Assembly: GCA_030698395.1 (NCBI GenBank)
Contig: JAUYKW010000013.1
Location: 1-45,730 of the forward strand
Direction: 5' to 3'
Source: a bacterium
GTDB lineage: Bacteria; Patescibacteriota; Patescibacteriia; UBA9570
DNA: 45,730 nt
The stretch's first letter is position 1, and each line of letters starts with the position of its first letter. Made by a program: the position numbers and the translations under genes. Of the stretch, positions 17,966-26,510 are shown one piece after another. The notes beneath the pieces are model-generated. The model had not been told where the DNA came from and did not search any database. It saw only the letters and a list, made by a program, of their open reading frames with translations.

Positions 17966-18508
17966 ATGAGTAAAAATACCGAAATTCGCATTATTTTCAT
18001 CCTCCTCGTATCTGGTATTGTATTATCACTAACTGCTTTGGTAGTTCAAAGCTATATACATGAAGAAGATTCAGACATTACGTCATTTTTTACAGCTGCT
18101 TGCCCACGCATAGTGGAGCCAGTTGCTATCACCGAAGATACTTTTTATCCTGAAGAACTAAAGACTTTTATTGAAGCTAGTTATTTTAATACCGATACCA
18201 ATCACGATAACTTTATCGATAAAGCTGAAATGCAAAAACAAATAATCTTAGATTTTAATACTGCTGACATCGATAAAGATGGCCTAATTACATTAAAAGA
18301 TATTTACAGTCCCTCTACCAATCTACCATCTGGTACCGAACAAATTAAAGACATTAACCATCACATGCCTGGGTACGACTTAAATTCTGATATGCAAATA
18401 GATTTACCTGAATATGTTATTAATGTAACTTCTAGATATAGCCACATGGACGCAAATCAAGACGGTTACATAACTCTCGATGAGGCGCATAATTTTCATA
18501 AGCAATAA
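17966..18508 (+). CDS. Membrane-anchored EF-hand calcium-binding protein
   Basis: The 180-residue product has one N-terminal membrane segment (IIFILLVSGIVLSLTALVV) and four calcium loops: DTNHDNFIDKAEM, DIDKDGLITLKDI, DLNSDMQIDLPEY and DANQDGYITLDEA. The third has Ser/Met replacements at usual ligand positions and may bind weakly. The arrangement matches bacterial EF-hand proteins facing the outside. The next gene starts seven bases after its stop, so they form an operon. No partner or target can be named. Confidence 0.82.
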   Translation: MSKNTEIRIIFILLVSGIVLSLTALVVQSYIHEEDSDITSFFTAACPRIVEPVAITEDTFYPEELKTFIEASYFNTDTNHDNFIDKAEMQKQIILDFNTADIDKDGLITLKDIYSPSTNLPSGTEQIKDINHHMPGYDLNSDMQIDLPEYVINVTSRYSHMDANQDGYITLDEAHNFHKQ

Positions 18509-18515
18509 TACTGTA

Positions 18516-19016
18516 ATGAACAAACTAATAAGAAAAATTTATACCCTAATCCTAATCAGCTCATTCGGATTATTCTGTTCTGTACAAGTTGCTTCTGCAG
18601 GAATTTTCTCTAATCAACTCGATGCTTACGACATCTATGAAGTACATTGGACTGTATATAATTTACTAGAAAAAATTGATGATGCCTCTGGTGTTTTTGA
18701 AGGAAACAAAAACGTAACTTTTGATTTTGATTGTGGTTTATTTTGTGGTAATACCTACGATTTAGAACCAGGAGAACACGCAATATATCCAGGAACAGCC
18801 GGAATGACAACTACTATTGCGCCATTACTAAGCATCACAAATAAAGAAGAAACTTCTGTCCCCTGTATTGGATCTGGAATAACTACGAGTAATGGATCAG
18901 TGTATCTGCAATCAGGTGATAAACAAGAAAAATATAGCGCCAAGGAAGTTCTCATGCTTTTTCAAGATAACTCTAACACAAACATTAACACGCAAACTTC
19001 TTTTACTGCGTGTTAA
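18516..19016 (+). CDS. Hypothetical secreted protein
   Basis: Starting at ATG 18516 the product is 166 residues with a signal peptide (MNKLIRKIYTLILISSFGLF, cleavage near ASA). The mature part has five cysteines (FDCGLFCGNTY, VPCIGSG, and a final TAC) and ends at a C-terminal cysteine, suggesting disulphides. No family is recognised. The start at 18516 is preferred over an upstream one that would add ten residues overlapping the EF-hand gene. Cotranscription with the EF-hand protein suggests a shared extracellular role. Confidence 0.7.
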   Translation: MNKLIRKIYTLILISSFGLFCSVQVASAGIFSNQLDAYDIYEVHWTVYNLLEKIDDASGVFEGNKNVTFDFDCGLFCGNTYDLEPGEHAIYPGTAGMTTTIAPLLSITNKEETSVPCIGSGITTSNGSVYLQSGDKQEKYSAKEVLMLFQDNSNTNINTQTSFTAC

Positions 19017-19029
19017 TAAAATAACGAAC

Positions 19030-20070
19030 CTACTTTTTTACAGCTTCGTCTTTCACAAGTAATTGACCGCAAGCAGCGTCAATGTCCAATCCTTTAGAAT
19101 ATCTAATCATTGTAACAATGCCACCCTCTTCAGTGATGGCTTTAAATTCTCGTAATCTCTCTTCAGATGAACTGCGTAAATTTGCATCAGTATGATTCCA
19201 AGGGATTAAATTCAACTTAACTCCAGAACCAAACCGAGCAAAATTATTCACAAAAGCTTCAGCTTCAGATGGCATATCATTAATATCATGCAACATCACA
19301 TATTCAAAAGTTAAAAAATGCCTTCTATTTCCACGAATCCTTAAATACTGATCTGTCCAATCAACAATCTTTTGCATCGAAGTCATGCGATGTGATGGAA
19401 CAATGCTTGATCTTGTTGCGTCGGTTCCCGCATGCAAAGAAAATGCTACTCGGACTGATGGCAAAACATTATCATCCAAAATACGTTGTAACCCCACAGG
19501 TATACCAACAGTCGATAAAGTAATTCTAGTAGGACCAATTTCCATTTCATCAATAAATATATTCGCAGCTCTCTTTACAGAATCATAGTTAGCCATTGGT
19601 TCACCCATGCCCATGAATACGATATTTGTTATCAGCTCTGGCTCATTCATTCTCCAAAATCTCACTTGATCTACAATTTCATCTGCTGATAAATTTCTCT
19701 TCATGCCCATTGTACCAGTAGCACAAAATGTACAAGCCATTGCACAACCGATTTGAGAAGAGATACAAACTGTTTTTGTATCTCTAGCATTATCCATAAA
19801 AACAGTTTCTATTTTCTGGCCATCCTCTAATGTTAGTAAAGCTTTTTTTGTATCGTCATTTTTTGAGGTATATACTTTTGATGAAACAATAGAAGACCAA
19901 GGAAAATTATCAGCTAAACTATCCTTAAGATTCTTGGATAGAGTTGAAATTTCATCCCAGCCTTTTTCTGTATACCAAGCATCCCGAACTTGATTAATTC
20001 GAAAGTTCTTCTCGCCCTGTTGTTCGAGTTCATTTTTAATTTTATCCAGTTGCATATCCATGTCTGGCAC
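19030..20070 (-). CDS. rlmN: 23S rRNA (A2503-C2)/tRNA (A37) methyltransferase RlmN
   Basis: The 346-residue protein has the radical-SAM cluster motif CAMACTFCATG at about residue 112, preceded by the family segment TVCISSQIGC, and then GMKRNLSADEIVDQV, FMGMGEPMANYD (SAM contact) and VRVAFSLHAGTD. The C-terminal catalytic Cys lies in DIDAACGQLL, and the second catalytic Cys is the TVCISSQ or cluster-adjacent residue as in RlmN/Cfr. It methylates C2 of A2503 in the ribosome and A37 in tRNAs. The first ATGs are at 20061 and 20055; GTG 20070 is also possible. A -10-like TATAAT (20104-20109, minus) lies just upstream. Confidence 0.95.
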   Translation of the reverse strand: MPDMDMQLDKIKNELEQQGEKNFRINQVRDAWYTEKGWDEISTLSKNLKDSLADNFPWSSIVSSKVYTSKNDDTKKALLTLEDGQKIETVFMDNARDTKTVCISSQIGCAMACTFCATGTMGMKRNLSADEIVDQVRFWRMNEPELITNIVFMGMGEPMANYDSVKRAANIFIDEMEIGPTRITLSTVGIPVGLQRILDDNVLPSVRVAFSLHAGTDATRSSIVPSHRMTSMQKIVDWTDQYLRIRGNRRHFLTFEYVMLHDINDMPSEAEAFVNNFARFGSGVKLNLIPWNHTDANLRSSSEERLREFKAITEEGGIVTMIRYSKGLDIDAACGQLLVKDEAVKK

Positions 20071-20103
20071 CCTATCATAGCTTTTCCTGATAGTCTAGAT
20101 ATC

Positions 20104-20141
20104 ATTATAAATTAGCGATTTATTTGGATATCTGATATAAT
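20104..20141. promoter_or_regulatory. Two divergent TATAAT boxes
   Basis: ATTATA at 20104-20109 is TATAAT on the minus strand toward rlmN, and TATAAT at 20136-20141 points to the small gene at 20148. No consensus -35 is seen for either. The plus box is so close to ATG 20148 that the transcript would be nearly leaderless. Confidence 0.5.
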
Positions 20142-20147
20142 CACTTC

Positions 20148-20315
20148 ATGAAATCCTCAAAAAAGTTAATCACAACTTACTGTTTAAAAGGAGTAAATCT
20201 TAGCAAAACATCTGCTTATGAAATTTGGTGGCAAGATGGCTATGATGTTGCCTTAGGTGAAACGTACATTTGGACTAGCACACGTGACAATAATCGTCGC
20301 AGTTCTATTCAGTGA
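20148..20315 (+). CDS. Short protein of 55 residues, hypothetical
   Basis: An ATG-started frame of 55 codons ends at TGA 20315. The product begins MKSSKKLITTYCLKGVNLSK and contains EIWWQDGYD and ETYIWTSTRDNN. It has no hydrophobic segment, is aromatic-rich, and I recognise no family. Support is the TATAAT seven bases upstream and a protein-like composition; it could also be a chance frame or relic. The 120 bases after it, up to 20439, hold nothing I can name. Confidence 0.4.
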   Translation: MKSSKKLITTYCLKGVNLSKTSAYEIWWQDGYDVALGETYIWTSTRDNNRRSSIQ

Positions 20316-20438
20316 AAAACGTACTAATTTTCAATCAATTTCTAAGACTTCATACTCTGCACGGTGCCATTTGGATTTGTTCTGGTGGTAATTTCCTCTT
20401 AAGGTAATTATGATATTACTAATAACTGATTACTTAAT

Positions 20439-21185
20439 CTATACTCCAATCTCAATACTATTAATCATAGCATCCAAAAGATCTTCATATTTATCGTAAT
20501 CACGAACATTGCTATATATAAATATACTATATACGGTTTTATCCTTTTTAAGATGTACAACCAAATTAGCTATTTGATTTTCTTGCGTATATCTTTTTAA
20601 TCCAGTAACTCCATTTATCTTAATATCCTCAAAGTACACGCTTTCCTGATCCATTCCCTCTACAGAAATAGCATAATCAAGTAAACTCTCTTTCTTCTTT
20701 AAAGTATCAGTAATAATCTCAACTTTTATTCCAGGAGGTTCTGGTCCATCAAAATATGTATTCAAATTAAATGTCGCAATCTGAATCATCGTCCCCTTTT
20801 TAGATGGATTAATACCATACTGAAAAATATCCGGATATTCCAAACTTACACCAATATTATCATTCTTTAATATTGTCGTATTATTTTTTGGCTTTTCAGG
20901 GACTACAACTGGAATCACCTCTTTCTTCTTTGTATTCACAGTATCATCTTTATCAGTTGCTACATCAACAACTTCTTCACTAATTTCAGTATCCCCAAGT
21001 TCAATGACATACTCATCAAAAAATGCATCATTAATAACAAAGGGGTCTTCTGCAGTAACATATGGTTCGGAAACTTGTTTCATGCCATGTATGTAGAAAA
21101 AAAATATCCAAGCTACCGTAGCTAAAGCAATAATAACAATCAGAATAATTAATTCTTTCTTGCTTTTTGCTTCCTGTTGTTTCAT
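20439..21185 (-). CDS. Membrane-anchored PsbP-like protein
   Basis: Read from ATG 21185 (MKQQEAKSKK) the product is 248 residues. One membrane segment (ELIILIVIIALATVAWIFFF) is followed by an acidic linker and a C-terminal PsbP-like domain beginning NIGVSLEYPDIFQYG, with the closing DKYEDLLDAMINSIEI. Such domains occur in many small envelope proteins; ligand and role are unknown. An earlier GTG would overlap the upstream gene. The gene starts seven bases after the prepilin-like metalloprotease gene and so is in the same operon. Two more PsbP-like genes lie at 37629 and 44692. Confidence 0.7.
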   Translation of the reverse strand: MKQQEAKSKKELIILIVIIALATVAWIFFFYIHGMKQVSEPYVTAEDPFVINDAFFDEYVIELGDTEISEEVVDVATDKDDTVNTKKKEVIPVVVPEKPKNNTTILKNDNIGVSLEYPDIFQYGINPSKKGTMIQIATFNLNTYFDGPEPPGIKVEIITDTLKKKESLLDYAISVEGMDQESVYFEDIKINGVTGLKRYTQENQIANLVVHLKKDKTVYSIFIYSNVRDYDKYEDLLDAMINSIEIGV

Positions 21186-21192
21186 ATTTATT

Positions 21193-22332
21193 TTAATCAC
21201 AACCAAAATTTGCTAAACGATAAGGTTCCGCTCCATAATAACCATGTAAACCACCCGCTAGTGGCCACTGCCTGACATCAGTCAAATTATCACACATATA
21301 TTTATTTGCAGCCTCAAAACTAGGAAATGATTGTTCAACAAACAGGTCATGTTTCATTATTTTCTCCGGATCAATTCCGCCACCAGAATAATTACTTGCA
21401 AGTTCATCAGTCTCAAAACGTGTTTTAGTTGTAATAGCAAGTCCTGCATTAGTGTTTGTTGAAATCCAAATCACATATTCTTCTTCAGGCACTACTGGCT
21501 CAACTCCCGATGCAACTTCTGCTATCTCATCACTAAATACACCGTTCGGTATAGAAATACACGAATCATTTTCATAAAAAGAACGAATTCTATTAAGATC
21601 AATTCCAAATCCAGTATAACTTTGAAATGAAGATAAGTCTGATGGTAAAGATTCAAAACTATTAAATGATCCTTCTCGATATGCCTTCTCGATGCTTTGC
21701 CACATTTGGCGTAATACCTCGACAGATTTTTTATTTTCTACAGCTCGTTCAAAAATCTTTAGCCTTTCTAAAACCGGCAACATGGCTTCCATGTATTCCG
21801 TATGTCGTTCATTACGTGCAGTCCAAGATTCTCCACCAAATAATGCTCGGATAGAGCGCCGGTCACCATTCTGTACTTCCATATGATGTGCAAGTTCATG
21901 CCATAACGTAACTGGAAAATTACTACCAGCCTTACTTACTAACTCATCCGCAGGTGCAGAAACATAAATAACACCAGCTTGATAGGCCGCCAACGCGCCC
22001 TTAGTTTTTTCAGGATCAATAACAACTGGTGTCTCATTAAAGGCTGTCATATATTTGTTCCGATCACCAATAGAAGAAACTCTTCCAAAACAATATGTAC
22101 CTGCCGGATATCGACTCAACATACCAGAAAGTTGTTCCTGTAATTTACCTTTATCTTCAACAGAAATCTGATTTTTTACTGCCTCATTATAATCAATTGA
22201 ATCGCTAGCAGCCGTAACTCCTCCTACAACAAGTGGTGTAATTAATGCAATTGTGCCTAATGCAATCAAAGCCTCAATGCCAGTTAAGCCATGTTCATTT
22301 TGCTTAATTTTGTATAATAGTTTTCTAAACAT
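21193..22332 (-). CDS. Prepilin-like N-terminus joined to a HELAH zinc-protease domain
   Basis: From ATG 22332 the product is 379 residues. Near residue 15 it reads HGLTGIEALIALGTIALI: a glycine, then Glu at +5 and a long hydrophobic helix, as in type IV prepilins cut by PilD-type peptidases. About 125 residues later LWHELAHHMEV supplies the HExxH zinc site, and RNERHTEYMEAM about 25-35 residues downstream offers a third Glu ligand, as in gluzincins. The C-terminal part contains IWISTNTNAGLAIT and two cysteines. The whole would be a membrane- or pilus-tethered peptidase. No pilus assembly genes are in the window. Upstream ATG 22356 is possible. It is cotranscribed with the PsbP-like gene. Confidence 0.7.
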   Translation of the reverse strand: MFRKLLYKIKQNEHGLTGIEALIALGTIALITPLVVGGVTAASDSIDYNEAVKNQISVEDKGKLQEQLSGMLSRYPAGTYCFGRVSSIGDRNKYMTAFNETPVVIDPEKTKGALAAYQAGVIYVSAPADELVSKAGSNFPVTLWHELAHHMEVQNGDRRSIRALFGGESWTARNERHTEYMEAMLPVLERLKIFERAVENKKSVEVLRQMWQSIEKAYREGSFNSFESLPSDLSSFQSYTGFGIDLNRIRSFYENDSCISIPNGVFSDEIAEVASGVEPVVPEEEYVIWISTNTNAGLAITTKTRFETDELASNYSGGGIDPEKIMKHDLFVEQSFPSFEAANKYMCDNLTDVRQWPLAGGLHGYYGAEPYRLANFGCD

Positions 22333-22437
22333 AAATAGCATACAAATATTACTCAATAGTATATCATAATACAGCCGAATAAATATAATGAGAAAGAAAA
22401 AATAAACTTACAAATGCAAAAAATAATACTATAAACA

Positions 22438-22465
22438 TTGACAAAAGTACTTTTTTTGATATTAT
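22438..22465 (+). promoter_or_regulatory. Promoter of the 219-residue gene
   Basis: TTGACA at 22438-22443 and TATTAT at 22460-22465 with a 16-base spacer that includes seven T. The ATG at 22475 follows ten bases later, so the mRNA would have almost no leader. Confidence 0.7.
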
Positions 22466-22474
22466 TAAGCAACT

Positions 22475-23134
22475 ATGAATCGTGAAATACAACAACCACC
22501 AAGACCAAAATATGGTGACAAACCTCCAACTAGATTTGACCGTCCTAAACCTGCAACAGAAAGGCGCATACCATCCCCACAACAGAAAGGTCGAAACACC
22601 GAAGGTGATACTCAAATAATTCAGCTCCGACGCAGAACAACAACTGAACGATCTCAACAACCTGGGTTAGATGCTGAAGGAAATACACAAATATTTGAAT
22701 TACCCCACCGCGTAGCTGATCAAGGTGAACCTAATGATCAAGGTGAAGTCGTTGAACTAAATGCTCAAACAACATTAACCGAACAGCAAGCTGATTTCAG
22801 CAAAGAAGCCTTGGCGCGCAGAGATGCTTCACTAGACGAATTGCATAACATGGCTAATGGAAAAATTAATATTAAATATTGGCCACAACATTTAGCCGAA
22901 GTAATGCGTCATCGGCCAACATTATCTGCAGCTGCGATAATGGAAATTGGTACAAATATTAAAAAGATAATGGATCTCCAACAAGAACTACCAAAAAAGG
23001 AACAAGCACAAATTGAAGCAGGAATTTCACAAAGTGATTGGGAGGCATGGAAACAATTTACAAGTGCTGTGGAATTATCAAGACAGCAACTTTATGGAGA
23101 AGCTCCAGCTGCCAAGAGAGCTATTAATGAATAG
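22475..23134 (+). CDS. Hypothetical soluble protein with disordered N-terminus
   Basis: The 219-residue protein has no signal or membrane segment. The first 100 residues are Pro/Arg/Gln-rich and disordered (MNREIQQPPRPKYGDKPPTR), with two similar short motifs (EGDTQIIQLRRR and EGNTQIFELPHR). The C-terminal 110 residues are helical (IKYWPQHLAEVMRHRP, then IMEIGTNIKKIMDLQQEL). I recognise no family. A promoter lies directly upstream and a terminator 20 bases downstream, so it is a single-gene unit and very likely real. Confidence 0.7.
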   Translation: MNREIQQPPRPKYGDKPPTRFDRPKPATERRIPSPQQKGRNTEGDTQIIQLRRRTTTERSQQPGLDAEGNTQIFELPHRVADQGEPNDQGEVVELNAQTTLTEQQADFSKEALARRDASLDELHNMANGKINIKYWPQHLAEVMRHRPTLSAAAIMEIGTNIKKIMDLQQELPKKEQAQIEAGISQSDWEAWKQFTSAVELSRQQLYGEAPAAKRAINE

Positions 23135-23152
23135 TTAAACTTATTATAAAAA

Positions 23153-23183
23153 TAAAAGCCCTCGTTTTGCGAGGACTTTTTTT
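23153..23183 (+). terminator. Rho-independent terminator
   Basis: AAGCCCTCG and CGAGGACTT pair around TTTTG and are followed by a T-run at about 23177-23183. It ends the gene at 22475-23134 and may also act for the opposite strand gene ending at 23197. Confidence 0.9.
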
Positions 23184-23196
23184 GTTTACTCAGCTA

Positions 23197-24543
23197 TTAT
23201 TCCACCGATACTAACACTGCGGTTTTTTTGCCTACTCTATATTTTGCTTTTACACTTTTTTTATATTGAACTTTGATATTCTTGTTCTTTTTTCTTAATT
23301 TAAAATTAGAGAATTTTTTTCTAGCTTTATTAAGTAATAGTTTCTTTGTTGAACGTTTTTTTAACAATCCAGTATTAGTATTTAAAGTAAGTGAGACCAA
23401 AATATATTTTTTATGATTAGTCTTAATCAATGCCATTACTTCGTTTCTCTTTTTCTTTTCTGTGTAATAATCATAAGTTTTAAACTTTACATTCACGTTG
23501 GATTTTTTACGTAATTTGGCTCCACTAATTTTTTCACCAGAATAAACATATTGATTAAAAGTAATAACCAAATCCGTAGTCACGGCAATGTCCGTACTAC
23601 CATTAACTGGCAAAAATACAGATGCCATTGATGCTTTAGTTAATACAGCTGTATTTCCCCACACATCTTCAACTGTAATTTTTTGATAATCTGTTAAATC
23701 ATTAAATTCAAACTCAATACCATAATCTATGCCTGCAGTATATGTTGCTGAGATAAAAGCATCTGGATTTACTGTCACATTATCAGCTGTTGTTTGTTCA
23801 TCTAAATTTGTTGTTGTACTAGCGTCAAATCCTGTTCGTTCATTTAACTTTAAATCATATGATTCTTCTAATGATCCAATAATACTCACGCCATTAAATC
23901 AATACTTGTTTCAGGTACTGTTGAACGAACAGTTAAAGGACTAAAAAGATTCTACAGATACAGTCGGCGCTATTACATCAGATGCAAACAGATGTTCAAT
24001 TGGATTCATATGAGGATCTTCGCCAGTTGCAGAGGTAGGACAACCTCCTCCGTTTTGAGACTCCAGTGAACATGATGTTAATTCACGCAACTCAAAATGA
24101 AGATGATCAAAAGTGGTATCTCCCGATTGACCCATTGTACCAATAACATCTCCAGCATTAACTGGATCATCCTTTGCTACAGCCATAGTTTTTAAGTGCA
24201 TATATACGGAATAATATCTGTCCGCATTATCATCATAGTGCCTCACCCTAATTACATTGCCTCCATCCGGATACTGTGGACTACCCTCAGTATAAACACC
24301 ATCCACTGTCCCATCGGCTATTGAATATATATTTTCTCCATTCGTCCCGCCAATATCAATGCCCTGATGCCAATCAAAACGATCTGCGTCAGATACTTTT
24401 AATCTCGGACCAAAAGGTGATGTTGTTAAAGTAGATACTGCTGGCCAAGTGAGCGGAGCTATTGCCGGTGGATCTGCCTTTACTTCATGAGTTGGCACTA
24501 TAAATAACCCTGATACAAAAACCAGAATTATTACATTACGTAA
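23197..24543 (-). pseudogene. M23 metallopeptidase, broken by two frameshifts and without a start
   Basis: The 5' part (24543-23941) encodes an M23 domain with intact HxGxD (DWHQGIDIGG), YMHLKT and HLHFELREL. An in-frame hydrophobic signal precedes it (RNVIILVFVSGLFIVP) but the frame opens with TTA after a TAA at 24544-24546, with no start except GTG 24498 past the signal. The part ends at VESF-stop. The next 50 bases continue in a second frame (SPLTVRSTVPETSIDLMA) and then a third (VSIIGSLEESYDLKLNE) running to 23197 with a basic C-terminus. A T-run (five T) and a GC spot mark the breaks. Relatives cleave peptidoglycan cross-links; this one is probably inactive unless the indels are sequencing errors. 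Confidence 0.75.
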
Positions 24544-24599
24544 TTAGCGTGTCCAATTATGCATTTTGCTTCATTTGTATTCCCGAAATAAACAATATA

Positions 24600-24911
24600 T
24601 TAATGTGGGCTAAATATTTCACCTTGAATAAAGAATATCACAAATAATCCAAATAAAACAGATAAAAAAACTAAAATTGATCTGTCTTTCTCTTTAATAA
24701 TACTTACAATTCCCACAATCGCTGATAAAGAACCGCTAATAGCAGCTGCCAAAATTGGAATTGTTAGTTGAGGATTAGAAAAGAAAGTATCGCCTCCAGT
24801 CATACCAGAAGCAACAAACATATAAAAAATCCAAAGGAACACAAAAAAAGCAACAATTAATCCTACTGATATTTTAGCCAATTTTTTCTGAGGTAAAAAT
24901 GAAATCTTCAT
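24600..24911 (-). CDS. Small membrane protein, hypothetical
   Basis: Using ATG 24911 (MKISFLPQKK) the product is 103 residues with three hydrophobic segments (ISVGLIVAFFVFLWIFYMFV, IPILAAAISGSLSAIVGIV, ILVFLSVLFGLFVIFFIQ). An upstream start would add 24 residues that look unlike protein N-termini. Family unknown. It stands between the broken M23 gene and the methyltransferase gene. Confidence 0.6.
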   Translation of the reverse strand: MKISFLPQKKLAKISVGLIVAFFVFLWIFYMFVASGMTGGDTFFSNPQLTIPILAAAISGSLSAIVGIVSIIKEKDRSILVFLSVLFGLFVIFFIQGEIFSPH

Positions 24912-25017
24912 ATATATATTATACACTATATTAAAATTAAAGCAGATTTCGTCCTGATCAAATAATCCCATTAATTGGGTCACTTAATCAATTTCGTTAC
25001 TATTAACTAACAATAAT

Positions 25018-25785
25018 TTATTCCTTAATGTAAAGCCTTTGACTGTCTTCATCCTCATATCTCCTCATTACCTGCGTATACCCTGCATCACTGGGATCGA
25101 ATAGTACCGAATGATGACTAAAAAATAAACCATCGCCTGGTTTTGCTAAACGTATAATTTCTTTTTTTAAAGCAGCTACATACTCAGTACTTGCTGATCC
25201 AGAATCCGGTTCTATTCCAGAAATAAACACAAATAACCCATTAGCCTGTTTTATTTTGGACACAAATCCTAAAATATCATCTTGAGTCCATGTTAATGAA
25301 AAATCACCTTTTTTTGAATTCAAACGCGGTCCCATTCTGTCTGGAAATTGATACACACCCTGTTGAATTACATCTTCCACGACATCCGTATTTCCTGATT
25401 GTTCTAACATTCCTGGATGATATTTATCTACTCCGATATATCTGCTTGCCCCATGGGCTTCAGCAACTAAACGTGGCAGTATTGATTGATCGTATGATCC
25501 GCATCCAAAATCTAAAAAAACTCGTCCTGATATTGCATCTCGCAATGCAGTTCCATACTCAGTTAGCTCGCCCCTTAGCATGCGCACTATGTCACTATCT
25601 TGATGAACTGATAAATCATCCCGAGAAAACCTCTCTTTATTTCCTAAATCTATATATGTTGAATATGGAGTTCTCATATCTATAAATCGAATATCAGCAA
25701 TAAGAGACCGATATTCAGTTGGCACTTCACGACCAAACTCTAATCTCTCAACTTTTGGTAATTCTGTTCTTTCTGTACTTATCAT
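25018..25785 (-). CDS. Class I SAM-dependent methyltransferase-like protein
   Basis: The 255-residue product contains a Rossmann-type SAM motif, VFLDFGCGSYDQSILPRLVA at about residues 89-108, followed by RYIGVDKYHPGM with the acidic residue that binds the ribose. Later LFVFISGIEPDSG and GDGLFFSHHSVLF fit strands 4 and 5 of the fold. The substrate cannot be told. No other biosynthetic gene is adjacent. About 95 bases to the next gene on the same strand contain no clear terminator. Confidence 0.75.
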   Translation of the reverse strand: MISTERTELPKVERLEFGREVPTEYRSLIADIRFIDMRTPYSTYIDLGNKERFSRDDLSVHQDSDIVRMLRGELTEYGTALRDAISGRVFLDFGCGSYDQSILPRLVAEAHGASRYIGVDKYHPGMLEQSGNTDVVEDVIQQGVYQFPDRMGPRLNSKKGDFSLTWTQDDILGFVSKIKQANGLFVFISGIEPDSGSASTEYVAALKKEIIRLAKPGDGLFFSHHSVLFDPSDAGYTQVMRRYEDEDSQRLYIKE

Positions 25786-25882
25786 CTTTTATATTTTATA
25801 AATGTACCGTTCTAATTATCTACGTATTCAAGCTTTTATGCAAGTATTAGTGCATGTGGAGACGAAAGATTTTTAGAAAAAC

Positions 25883-26498
25883 TTACTGAGCCTTAGTTGA
25901 AAACAATTTATTCTTAGAATATTTTCCTTGATTAGCAGAGTTAAAAACAGCCTTTATTTTTATTTTGTAATTGGTTGATGGATTTAAGCCACAATGCTGG
26001 AGAGTATTTTCCGTGGTTTCTTCATATGCTACCGGAAAATTATCATCATCCAAAAAACGAATATAATAATGCAATTTTTTGTAATTCCCAACATGTCTCC
26101 ATTTTAAAGAAACACAATCATCAGAATAATCTGTAATTTGAACATTTTTTACTTTTCCAGGTAATGTCCGAAACACTTTCCATTCTGAAAATGCTGTACA
26201 GTATAAACCACTGATACAAGCTTTTACTCGAAATTTATATGCCCTATTCGATTGAAGATATTTTTCTTCTACTTGCTTTAGGTTTTTTATAACTGCTTTA
26301 TATACTTTTATCCTTCTTGGTTCTTAACTGCACCTTATAATATTCAACATCAGTCACATTACTCCACCATAACTTCACGGTTTTAGCTTCTCTCCATTTA
26401 TCTGGAACTTGTAACGCTCCTGGAGTACGCAATGCTTGTGCTGGTGCCGCTGCCGAAAATAAGAACAGCATTATAGCTAAGAGGAAAAATTTTTTCAT
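25883..26498 (-). pseudogene. Secreted two-domain Fn3 protein with one frameshift
   Basis: The gene starts with a signal peptide (MKKFFLLAIMLFLFSAAAPA) and the first half of an Fn3 domain (VKLWWSNVTDVEYYKVQLRT), then stops at TAA around 26299. In the next frame the domain continues without a break in sense (VYKAVIKNLKQVEEKYLQSN, then AYKFRVKACISG), followed by a second Fn3 domain (VSLKWRHVGNYKKLHYYIRF, then YKIKIKAVFN). Removing one A from the GATAAAAGTA run restores one open frame of about 205 residues. It resembles the N-terminal domain of the protein at 6656. It may be decayed or a sequencing indel. Confidence 0.75.
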
Positions 26499-26510
26499 AA
26501 GAAATTATTT

